Source: Rachicladosporium sp. CCFEE 5018
Taxonomy: Eukaryota; Ascomycota; Dothideomycetes; Cladosporiales; Cladosporiaceae
Reading direction: 5' to 3'
Assembly: GCA_002077045.2 (NCBI GenBank)
Contig: KZ111142.1
Span: 1,704,990-1,768,989 of the forward strand
DNA length: 64,000 bases
In this document: piece by piece, positions 55,479-64,000 of the stretch
Layout of the letters: each line of letters opens with the position of its first letter
How positions within the stretch are numbered: position 1 is the first letter of the stretch
Notes under the pieces: model-generated
What the model was told of the DNA's origin: nothing
What the model saw: only the letters and a program-made list of their open reading frames with translations
The model's database searches: none
Program-made: the position numbers and the translations under genes

Positions 55479-57715
55479 TTACGAGCTCTCACTCCCCCTT
55501 TCCCCTCCCAACCCACTCTTCTTCCTCCAGAACTTCAGCCCTCTCAACCGACTTCGACTTCGACTTTCCCTCAGGCCTCCAGCGGTCAGACTACTAGGCA
55601 CAGCCGGTGGTCTCCTCGACTCGCCTTCCCCTGCAACCTTCGTGTCCGCGCTCGTGGCAGCAGAAGAAGGCTGCGTGGCGTTGCTCGTCGCGTGGCTTCG
55701 CACGAGGATCGTAGTCAGACTCTCGTCCTTACTGCCTCGCCTTGAAGAGGGAAAGGAGTGCATGTGCTCCAGCGCCACGTCTTTGCTAGACCTCCGCGAG
55801 GCTGCTATGGGATTGTGATCGCGTTTTGACGGTGACGAGGGGGCGGAGGGAAGAGGCATGACGGCAGGTTCGGAGCGATGGTGCATGGTTTCGGCTTTGT
55901 TGATCTCGTTTCTTCCAACTGAGCTGAATGTCAAAGGAGCGTCTTTGCCTTCCGATCCGCGCCGTTCTTTCTCTTCTTGTATCTTCTGCTCCCAGGTCGC
56001 TTGGTTGGCTTGTAGCGTCTCCACTGAGCAGGCCACACTGGGAATGATCTCCGAGATGCCCTGGAATAGTGGGAAGCCGAAGAGGTTCATGAAGCCTCTC
56101 TGACTTTGCGCAGCGGACAGCACATCGTCTTTGTTGGGTGGTCCGCCGAAAAGACACGTCGGTATGCCCAGTTCCTGCTCCAACTCACCCTGCCGCGCGA
56201 ACTCCGAGATCAGTACTTTGGCCCATTCTGACGAGACAGCAAATGGACGCGCGACATTCGAGATGTCAGCTGCTTTCATCAGAAGCGCCATCATCAGTTC
56301 TCGCGCGTGCTCGCGATCTTTGTCGGTCCATTGGTCGAGACTCTGCTTGCCGTCCGCGTGCTTCTTTTTGAGCTCGCCCAGCGTAGCCATATACTCGAAG
56401 TGCCGCTGCATATCCGTCGCGAGAATATTGGAGATCATGCTGGAGCGGAAGTTGGCGATCTTGGTCAAGCTTGGCCAATGTCGTCGAAGGAGCTGGGTGT
56501 ATGCTGCGCAGTGATAGTTCTCTAGCACAGACTTGTCGTTATAAAGTTGTGCAAGCGGGTGACTGCAAGCGACGAGGAAGGCGTTGTTGACGCCTGGGTG
56601 ACCGACATCGTGGCCGATTGCAGAGATGAGCAAAATCAGTCCGTCCAGAGGTGTCAGGACTTGCCCGAGACTCGTCCGTTCGGTCGCGCGCCGCGTAGAC
56701 GACTCGACAGGCGGGCACACGCCGATGTTCATCAGGAAGATATATATCGACTGAGTGACGTCCACGGCATGTCGCCAATTGTGATAATGAACCTCTCGCT
56801 CATGCTTGTACTGTCTTCGAGTGGCCAGTAGAAGACCCATGATGTCTGATCTTGAGATCGTGTACTCCGTAAGCTCCGGTGCCTTGAGCACGTGCTCGAT
56901 CATGAAGAGCGCGGCGCAAGTCAGTTCGTCCATACTCATTTCGTGAGCTGGAAAACCCCACTCCTGCACAGCTGAGTTGATGTAGCGTAATCGCGCAGGC
57001 GAGATTGTCTTGTCTGGTCGATGTGATGGCTTGCCCGGGTGGCTTGTATCGCGAATACTATCAGCGAGATTCCGGGCCATGGTGACACCGATAAGGTCTG
57101 CCCGTGGTCGTATCTCTTCCTTGACGTGTCCGACGAGTCTGCTCAAATCCTCCGGTTTGAGTGGACTTCGCAATGTTTCCACGGCACCAGCGTTCAGGTA
57201 GTCTGTGGCGGTCTCCGAGGTTGGTGGTATGTCGGCAGTCTTCGAAGCCGCAGGCAATATTACAAAAGGTATCACGTGGTGCTGATATCGCGCGCCTTGA
57301 ACATCAGTAGCCAGTGAGCGCAGAAATGCTATCGCAGGGTCTTCGTCTGCGCCTTTGCCGGACTGCAGTTGCTGCGACTCGAGCAGCACGACTGTCGGCG
57401 TAGATCCTGCATACTGCTCAATACGCTCCCAGCACCCTCGCGACGAAGAACTCAGAAACACTGCGCCAAGTCAGCATGCCATCTCCACTGCTCACCATTG
57501 TCGCCCCCCTTTCACATACCCTCATGGAACCCTCCCTGATCCTCATCCAACAGTATTCTCACATTCGCGTCCACCACTGCCCTCGGCGCATCCTCCTCTC
57601 CATTCCCTTCTCTTCGCGCCGGCGGGTCCTTCCAGTGGTGCACGGCAGAGGTGTGCTCCCCGGCGCTCGTACAGTAATACACAACCCGACAACGCCCATC
57701 CGCTGCCTCTTCCAT
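55479..57715 (-). CDS. 3',5'-cyclic nucleotide phosphodiesterase (class I)
   Basis: Exons read complement(55479-57460, 57520-57715), one 59-bp intron, 725 residues. The start is the ATG at 57713-57715 (MEEAADGRCRVVYY); upstream the frame has no ATG before a stop. The N-terminal ~170 residues look like a receiver-type fold (VVYYCTSAG, PTVVLLES, HHVIPFVILPA). The catalytic HD domain follows: HNWRHAVDVTQ near 290, IGHDVGHPGVNN near 345 and MKAADISNVARPF near 460, supplying the metal-binding His and Asp residues. The C-terminus is long, Ser/Arg-rich and probably regulatory (RRSSKDVALEHM, RRGSKDE are PKA-like RRxS sites). It hydrolyses cAMP in the cytosol and damps PKA signalling, like yeast Pde2; the PKA-like sites would fit feedback, an inference. 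Confidence 0.92.
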
Positions 57716-59072
57716 CTGCTCTCTTGTGCCCGCAGGCCGCAGCTGTGGTGAATTGTGTTGCGCCAATCCTCGGGATGCCCGCTCAGATTACTTCGAGATG
57801 GCAGTGGCCGGGCTTGTACTGTTTATGCCGGCGCATTCGGCGTGGCGACTTCCAATGCTTCGGGGCCGAGTGAGGGAAGGAGCGACGAGTGTGCGCAATG
57901 CTGCCTGAGAATGAAGTGTGTCGCAAGACCGAATGCTAAATTAATGTGCGATCTTTTCCCCCTCTCTTCTGCGCATGCACCTCGTGTCGCACAGCTGGTG
58001 TGTATGCAGCAAATGCAGCCAGATAATTCACTAGGAGACAGCAAGGCGTGCTTTGAAACCACGCTGGAATGCTGTCACCGCGAGTCGAGCATGTACATGC
58101 ATGCCCACCAATCCCTACAGGTCAGTACACTACTAAGATACGCTCGAGATGGCGCCGTCGATGATCAGCGCGGTCGGATAGTCAGATTGCAGACAGGTAA
58201 GCCCTTCCCATTGGTTAGAGTAAAGAGTTCAGCTGTGGAGTCGCTTGTAGCGTGGGCATCCCTGCGCTTCTGGAAGGAAAGGAAGGTCTTGGGCTGATGG
58301 TCGTCGTTTCCCCGCGTGCGAGCCGAGTGGCTCCTTCCAAAGCATCCATGCGATATCTATCGAGATTCCCTCCGTGGACTGAGCCTTGCCCTTCACGTTA
58401 TGCTCGTTACTCTCTGTGCAGTACTCCCTACCCGCACAATCCTCGACCTAGCCCATCCGATCAAAGATCGACACCCTCCCACAGCTCTACCGGCATCCGC
58501 ACCTCACCTTGCATGACTCCCCCTCCCGTCAGCATAAGGCCTGCACCTAGCCCGTGGCGCAATCCTCAAACAGGGCCCCTCCACCGCAACGTCCATCACA
58601 GCTGCTTTCGGACGTGTCAACTGACTTGCAGCACGTCTTTGCTATCGCGATCGACATGAAGTGGAGTCAGAGTCTCGGAGGTAACTGCTTAAGCATTGCA
58701 TGGGTTTGATGATGAATGCGAATTGCATGGGGAGGAGATGTCACTGATGGAGGTTTGCGACAGAGGGTCTGATGGGAGTGAAGCAGGCTTACGGTGCAGG
58801 GCAGATGAGTTATTCGCCACATGCCCTTCAACTGGCGTGGCGGAGCCATCGACCACAGGTCGTCATCACATCGACGCTCGGTCACGAATCTCCACCGCAT
58901 TTTCCAATCATTGCGCGCCTCGTGCACATGAAATACACGTCCTTAGCCCTGAGATTCGTGTCTAGAGTGCCTCATTGACCGCATGCCCCCTAAATTGCCC
59001 AGTGCATTCCCACTGCCGAGCGATGCCGCACTATGTTGCGTTGTCGCATCACTTCATCGCACCATCAAATGC
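57716..59072. other. 1.36-kb region without an assigned gene
   Basis: Upstream of the phosphodiesterase start and downstream of the nicotinate phosphoribosyltransferase stop. Several 60-180-codon frames overlap on both strands (longest 57755-58297 +), none with a motif. An unrecognised 5' exon of the phosphodiesterase gene could lie here. Confidence 0.4.
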
Positions 59073-60476
59073 TCACTTACTATCCCTCGCCCACGGAGCC
59101 GCCGCATCCCATCGATGCGCCTCATCGCCCTCCACCCACGACTTGTCGGTATACCCCAAGTTATGCTTGACCTCGTCCACAAGCTTCGAAGGGCCCATGT
59201 TCTTCCCCCGATCGTCACTCAGCTTCACGGTCGACTTCCCATTCACCTCCGCTAACTTGATGACGATATTCATCGGCACGCTCTTGTCATTAACAGAGAG
59301 GTGCCAGAAATCGTTCGTGAAGTAAGTCCCCACGCCAAAAGATGGGGTGAGTCCCGCGGCTTCGGTGGCCTGTTTGTACTCGATGCAGCGATCCACAGTC
59401 AAGGAGTCGGAGAATACGATAGTCTTCGAGTCCTTGATGCCACGGCCGTCGTAAAAGGTCTTCATCATCTGAATGAAGTCGAGAGGATTCCCGCTATCTT
59501 GCCGAACGCCCGTGAAGATTTTGGCGTAGGAGTCAGTAGTCCAGTCTTCGGTACTTTGTTCTGATGATGCATCTTCTCCGGCCGTTGGCGCCGGCTTCAC
59601 GAAAGCCTTGAGGAACGATGGCGTGCCGAAAGTATCTGTAAGCGCGATGCTGAGCACGCCTCGGCCGAAGGTCATCGTCCAACGGCGAAGCGCTTCCTCA
59701 TTTGCGTGGTCGTATTTGCCGGAGAGCGCGGCGATGCCCATGGTCCACTCGTGCGCGACAGTTCCGATTGGCAGCACGCCATACTTCTTCGCGAAGTGCA
59801 CATTCGAGGTGCCTGTGAATTTGCCCGGCCAGCCCTCCTTCTCACCCCTTTTCTTTGCCTGCAGCAATCCTTGCATGACAAGATCGTGGGTGTGACAGTC
59901 TCGCCGCCGTCGACTGCCGAACTCACTGAAGCTACATCCACTCTCGAGCAGCTGAACGCCCTTGTGCTCGGCTTTCTCCACTTGGCCATTGTGGTTCCAG
60001 TCCTTGTCCACGAACTTGAAGTAGGCTTCGGAGCAGAGCGAAAGCAGCGGAATCTCGTACAAAATCGTCTCAACCCACAGACCTTGCACTCGAATGCTGA
60101 TGTCGCCGAGCTGTCCATCCCCTTCTGATGAGCCGTGGACCGGATTGAATGATAAGTCAACCTGTTCCGCAACCTTGAACCGGTACTGCTTGAGATACGC
60201 CAAGTAGTCCGCTCCAAGGTAGGGGCAAGTTGCTCCTAGCCATTCAATCTCATCGGTCGTCGCACGAAGATCACCCAGAAGCTTCACCTGATTCTGCAAC
60301 CAAGTGAATGCAGCGCGATTGAACTGCATGTGTGTTGTCCGGTTGGTGAAGTTGTAAGATACCTGCTCGTCAGGAAAGTGCTTGAGCACCGCGCACTGCA
60401 TAGTCAGCTTGTAAAGATCCGTGTCGAGAATCGATGCAATGCCCTCGCGCACGCTGCCACTGTTGGTGGTCGCCAT
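59073..60476 (-). CDS. NPT1: Nicotinate phosphoribosyltransferase
   Basis: A single intronless frame; from ATG at 60474-60476 (MATTNSGSVREG) the product is 467 residues, the usual size. Marks: SILDTDLYKLTMQ at the N-terminus, YNFTNRTT, FSEFGSRRRR, the phosphate-binding GTSNVHFAKKYG, PIGTVAHEW, DTFGTPSFLKAF, GVRQDSGNPLDFI (substrate-binding Asp-Ser-Gly), VFSDSLTVDR and FGVGTYFTND. The enzyme converts nicotinate and PRPP to nicotinate mononucleotide in the Preiss-Handler salvage arm of NAD synthesis, in nucleus and cytosol. An in-frame extension of 24 codons upstream is possible but has no targeting character. It is divergent from the Mpv17 gene. Confidence 0.96.
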   Translation of the reverse strand: MATTNSGSVREGIASILDTDLYKLTMQCAVLKHFPDEQVSYNFTNRTTHMQFNRAAFTWLQNQVKLLGDLRATTDEIEWLGATCPYLGADYLAYLKQYRFKVAEQVDLSFNPVHGSSEGDGQLGDISIRVQGLWVETILYEIPLLSLCSEAYFKFVDKDWNHNGQVEKAEHKGVQLLESGCSFSEFGSRRRRDCHTHDLVMQGLLQAKKRGEKEGWPGKFTGTSNVHFAKKYGVLPIGTVAHEWTMGIAALSGKYDHANEEALRRWTMTFGRGVLSIALTDTFGTPSFLKAFVKPAPTAGEDASSEQSTEDWTTDSYAKIFTGVRQDSGNPLDFIQMMKTFYDGRGIKDSKTIVFSDSLTVDRCIEYKQATEAAGLTPSFGVGTYFTNDFWHLSVNDKSVPMNIVIKLAEVNGKSTVKLSDDRGKNMGPSKLVDEVKHNLGYTDKSWVEGDEAHRWDAAAPWARDSK

Positions 60477-61136
60477 GTCGAAAGCCTTGACTCGTTCGTG
60501 GTCAACAACTCTATTGCGTAGAGATTGCAATCTGGAGGAGTAGATCAACTACAGTCCACACACCAAAGCACGCCAGTCGTGGTATAATGTAGGCTGGAAC
60601 AGATCGGAATGTGAAATTGAAGTGTTATTGAGGTGTTGAGTGGTTACTCGATGATGAGGCAAACGAGCTTCTGTTGTAGTAGCCGGCCGTGCAACGTCTG
60701 ACCGGTCCTAGAAGCTTCTGCCACCTACATGTACGTTCAAGCCAATATTTGTGTGAGCGCCGTATTGCACTCGCTAGCCGCTCCGTCCACAATATTTCTA
60801 CTCGCTTGTTGAGCTTGCTATGCCTGTTTTATCATGGTGAAGCTCAGTAGAATGCGCGTGAACTCAAACGCGACACGAGGCAGTCGCGATAGGGATCACG
60901 GATAATAATCCGGCTAAAAGCGATAAGAGGCCTCTATCAATGGCTTCGAAGACTGCGATGTTGCGTGCATTGAGCACACGTCTTCGGGCGGTGTATCGTT
61001 AGCCGCATCCACATCACTCACTCCATGCGACGCTAACGCAAGGACAATATTCTTCTGTTGAGCCTCATCTTCCTTCTGCGCCTCGAGAGTTTCTCACACC
61101 TGCGTACCTGCATATCGCCAACCTCATACCCCCAAG
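60477..61136. other. Divergent promoter region
   Basis: 660 bp between nicotinate phosphoribosyltransferase (minus) and the Mpv17-like gene (plus). No gene is seen. Confidence 0.5.
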
Positions 61137-61805
61137 ATGGCGTTACGCTGGTGAGCGCTGCATTTCCTTTCGCACAACTCGATCACTTACTAACAATGCC
61201 TCTTCTTGCAGGTACCAAGCCAAATCGGCCTCCCGCCCAATCCTCACCGCCGCCATCTCAAGCGCCGTCCTCTTCGGCACCGGCGACGCCATGGCCCAAC
61301 ACCTAGTCGAGAAGCGCGGCCTCAAAAACCACGACCTCGGCCGCACAACCCGCATGGTCCTCTACGGCGGCGCCGTCTTCGGTCCCGCAGCAACAAAGTG
61401 GTTCGGCTTCCTGCAGAACAAAGTCAAGATCCCCGGCCGGCCCAATCTCGAGATCGTCGCAAGAGTAGCTGCAGATCAGTGCTTGTTCGCGTCGACGAAT
61501 CTATTCGTTTTCTTAAGCAGTATGGCGCTCATGGAGGGGACGGACCCGAGTAAGAAACTAGAGAGCACTTATTGGAATGCGTTGCAGAAGAATTGGATGG
61601 TTTGGCCGGCGGTGCAGTTCACGAATTTCAAGTTTGTGCCATTGGAGAGTCGGGTGTTGGTTGTGAACGTGGTGTCGCTGGGTACGCTCAACATGTGGCT
61701 AGTGGACATGGATTTAGACTGACCAATTGCACAGGCTGGAATTGCTACCTCAGCTTCCTGAACAGCCAACCCGGCGGCGAAGCTCAGTACCCTCCTGACG
61801 TATGA
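61137..61805 (+). CDS. SYM1: Mpv17/PMP22-family membrane protein (Sym1-like)
   Basis: Exons 61137-61150, 61212-61681 and 61735-61805 (introns 61 and 53 bp) give 184 residues. The 14-nt first exon (MALRW split) is supported by the family N-terminus W-Y-x-x: MALRWYQAKSASRPILTAAI. Family marks: GDAMAQHLVEK, DLGRTTRMVLYGG, FGPAATKWFGFLQ, DQCLFASTNLFVF, the Trp-Pro motif NWMVWPAVQFTNFKFVP and C-terminal GWNCYLSFLNSQ. Four hydrophobic segments fit an inner-membrane protein; yeast Sym1 and human MPV17 sit in the mitochondrial inner membrane and support mitochondrial homeostasis. The last intron leaves VVSLG joined to WNCYLSF, as expected. It converges with BolA. Confidence 0.94.
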
Positions 61806-62016
61806 ACGACTTGAGTTCCACTTACGACTCGCCCTCACAACCCTGCGCTCAGCCAGAGGATGTGCCCAGACAGCACATCCACCCTGGATCATCTTCCAGC
61901 ACGGAGGCAAGCGCTTCCAATTTCGGCGATTCGGGTGGCTCACGCGCATTTGTAGCGCGGACTGGCGCCGGCGCGAGCACACAGCATCTGTAAACTAGTA
62001 CAGGCACATCAACACT

Positions 62017-62513
62017 TCACGACGGCTGCTCAGACTTCGCGTTGGCTTTCTCATCCTCCTCGGGGGTCCGTGTTCGAAGCTGGAGGGCATGTATACCACC
62101 TTCAGCAGCAATCTCATCCTTAAGCAGAGCATAGACCATGCGATGCCGTGCAGGCTGCATTTTGGACTTGAAGGCTTCGGAGGTGACGAAGAGTCTGCGG
62201 GCCATAAGTGACTATACTATGTAGATAGAAGCTGTCGAATGCTGACCTGAAGTGCGTTTCCTTGGATGTACTGTCTGCCATTGCCTTGTGGTGTGCGTGC
62301 TTATGCGAGTCGTTGAAGATCTCGATCGATGTCGGGTTCAACGCGTCTCCGAGCTACGATTCGATCAGTATCCAGTCCAACTCGTTCACCGTCGTGCTTT
62401 CAATCAGGCTGTTCGTCTTACAGCCTCTGCCAATCGTTGACAGATAATGATAGACTGACTTTCTGCCGGATCGCATCCTCCATCGGCGTCTTCGATGCTG
62501 ATGTGGAAGACAT
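62017..62513 (-). CDS. BolA-family protein
   Basis: Three exons, complement(62017-62194, 62247-62353, 62460-62513), introns of 52 and 106 bp, 112 residues. The first exon (MSSTSASKTPMEDAIRQK) joins LGDALNPTSIEIFNDS, then HKHAHHKAM and, across intron 2, ETHFR to LFVTSEAFKSKM. The BolA signature RHRMVYALLKDE and the IHALQLRTRTPEE end follow. The His residues around HAHH and the conserved RHR His are the usual [2Fe-2S] ligands shared with monothiol glutaredoxins. BolA proteins work in iron-sulfur trafficking and iron sensing; which of Bol1, Bol2 or Bol3 this represents is not settled by sequence alone. The 106-bp intron is the longest in the window. Confidence 0.9.
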
Positions 62514-62766
62514 CGAACGACGCAGCGCAGATCGCGCAAGACTTCGGAACATACGAAATGTGCTATCGAGATGACAATGCTGATCGAGCCTTACTCAATT
62601 GAAATCGAAGAAGGTCGTTGCTTGCTTGTGGTCTCTCGAGTTCGAGGTCTGTCGGCTGCACTTTCCTCATCAAAGCAGCTACGTCAATGCATGTGAATGC
62701 ACACATCACAAACATCGACCTCCTACACGCTCTACCAGCATACCGACATGTGACCCTCCTCCCAAC

Positions 62767-63582
62767 ATGGCGCCCATCCGCCGCTACCTCCGCATAACGA
62801 AGTACTCTGTCCTCGAGCTGCGCATTTACCCCGACACCCCCTCCGACGCACCCTGGCTCCTCTCCAATGCCACCCAACCCTCCCCCGTTCTGCCCCGCAT
62901 AGTTTCACTCATCCGGCCCAAGATCCTCCCCAAGTTGCGCGAAGAGAATGAGAATGCCAAGAAGAAGACAGGCAAGAAGAAGAAAGGAATCAGAGATGTG
63001 GCTGTTGGGGAGGACTTCGAGGTGGTGATGTTCTTGACTGAGATGGTGGGTAGGTATAGTCTGATTGCTAAGAAGAAGACGTTTGGGGATGGTGGGAAGG
63101 GGAGGCTGAAGGGTAATGGGGGGAAGCTGACGGGTTGGCTGGGTGGTGGTGGAGGGAGGGAGGAGCCGTTGGTCATGCGAGAGGATGATGAGGAGGACGT
63201 GAAGCTGGATGACATTGCGGAGGCTGACACGGTAGCGGAGAAGCGGAAGGCTGTTAACGGGGAGGGCGACGAGGATGAGCCGTACTTGCTGGGCTCGAGC
63301 GAGGATGAGGCGTTACCAGCTTCCAAACGGCTGAAGCGGGGACAAGCTGAAGTAGAGAACGGCGATGATGATGGTGCTAACGACGACAAAAAGAAATTGG
63401 CGCTCAACACCTCGTACGACGGCTTCAGCATCTACGGTCGAATACTGTGTCTGATCGTCAAGCGCAAGGGGAAGAAGACGCCTGCACATGCCAGCGCGCC
63501 AGCAGTTGCAGGAAGCCAGATGATGGAGAATTGGGTCAGTACGCAGGCTGCACAAGAGACTGGACTGGACGACGAAGACTGA
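62767..63582 (+). CDS. Charged hypothetical protein with basic and acidic tracts
   Basis: A 271-residue intronless frame starting at MAPIRRYLRITKYS; the frame is open further upstream but that part has no conserved look. The first ~60 residues form a compact region (SVLELRIYPDTPSDAPWLL, LPRIVSLIRPKILPKL). A Lys-rich stretch follows (KKKTGKKKKG), then a short hydrophobic piece (EDFEVVMFLTEM). The rest is Gly-rich and acidic (REDDEEDVKLDD, GEGDEDEPYLL), with a basic KRLKRG cluster and a final YDGFSIYGRILCLIVKRKG. The pattern suggests a nuclear protein conserved in ascomycetes, but I cannot name the family. It is divergent from BolA across 253 bp. Confidence 0.75.
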   Translation: MAPIRRYLRITKYSVLELRIYPDTPSDAPWLLSNATQPSPVLPRIVSLIRPKILPKLREENENAKKKTGKKKKGIRDVAVGEDFEVVMFLTEMVGRYSLIAKKKTFGDGGKGRLKGNGGKLTGWLGGGGGREEPLVMREDDEEDVKLDDIAEADTVAEKRKAVNGEGDEDEPYLLGSSEDEALPASKRLKRGQAEVENGDDDGANDDKKKLALNTSYDGFSIYGRILCLIVKRKGKKTPAHASAPAVAGSQMMENWVSTQAAQETGLDDED

Positions 63583-64000
63583 GAGGAAGCCCGAAGACAA
63601 GATGGTGCGTCCCGTATCGCATCGCCTCTCTGTCCCGGGAAAGATGGCGTTCTGCACTCGCGGACGTGCTCAAAATCTCGACGAGGCACCATGAGCCACA
63701 GCTCTGCCTTACCTTGTCAGATTCGCGTGTACGCCGCATCCTACTCGCGCCACAGCCACTTCTCCGGCCCATGCTTCCGAGCGATGCTGACCTCAGGCAT
63801 CAGACGAGCCTTCCATGCACGCAATTCCGCGTGTAAGATGCAGGGGATCATGCAACAAGGCGGCTGATGCATCTGTTATGGCCTGAGATGTCAGCCTGGT
63901 GTCAGCAGAGTGTCAGCATTATTGCCTGCGGCAGCAATATAGATATGAGACGCCCACGACGCAGACGTGGGGGTTTCGTACGCGACGCGCCTCAATGCAT
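63583..64000. other. Intergenic to the window edge, no gene seen
   Basis: 418 bp with only short overlapping frames. Possibly 3' UTR and a following promoter. Confidence 0.45.

Noticed and set aside
57755..58297. 180-codon plus-strand frame upstream of the phosphodiesterase gene
   Set aside because: Low-quality composition, no conserved motif, overlapping open frames on the other strand.
1..64000. CRISPR array, prophage, rRNA or intact transposon
   Set aside because: No regularly spaced identical repeats, integrase/transposase motifs, terminal inverted repeats or rRNA-like sequence were found; the genome is eukaryotic.

Overview
The window is nuclear DNA of a filamentous ascomycete. Genes sit on both strands, introns are short (50-106 bp, mostly GT-AG), and the proteins are typically fungal: an Ato/Gpr1 acetate transporter, WSC-domain secreted proteins, Mho1/MEMO, an NTO1-type PHD protein, nicotinate phosphoribosyltransferase, Sym1/Mpv17 and BolA. 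The style suits a dothideomycete black yeast with a heterozygous or hybrid diploid genome, such as Hortaea; that is inference, since no marker gene is present.

Three runs of exactly 100 N (10697, 31317, 49361) split the window into four contigs. Contig 1 (1-10696) holds the 3' part of a coiled-coil gene, a decayed repeat-rich gene, a PIN-domain gene, an SDR gene, a one-TM micro-protein and most of an Hsp70-like gene. Contig 2 (10797-31316) restarts inside the same Hsp70-like gene as a second version, then carries a 544-aa orphan, a broken WSC/PAN hydrolase gene, MEMO, a Cys-rich protein, the acetate transporter, another SDR and a truncated AAA ATPase. Contig 3 (31417-49360) repeats 13890-31015 of contig 2 gene for gene, in the same order and orientation. 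Contig 4 (49461-64000) is single copy: NTO1-like, cystinosin-like, a GPI-type protein, an alpha/beta hydrolase, cyclic nucleotide phosphodiesterase, nicotinate phosphoribosyltransferase, Mpv17/Sym1, BolA and a basic/acidic hypothetical protein.

Because contig 3 lies wholly within the content of contig 2, and both its ends sit in identical sequence beside fixed-size gaps, the apparent 18-kb tandem duplication is most simply two haplotypes (or homeologues) laid end to end by a scaffolder. The two versions are informative. One Hsp70-like version has lost its second phosphate loop, replaced in frame by four intron-derived codons. One WSC hydrolase version is broken by a nonsense codon and a frameshift, while the other is intact and carries a 60-bp intron absent from its partner. 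One version of the Cys-rich gene has a changed splice donor. The acetate transporter differs only at synonymous sites in its first exon, whereas the orphan protein differs mostly at non-synonymous sites. The last 1 kb of the two versions is identical.

No CRISPR array, rRNA, tRNA or complete transposon was recognised.
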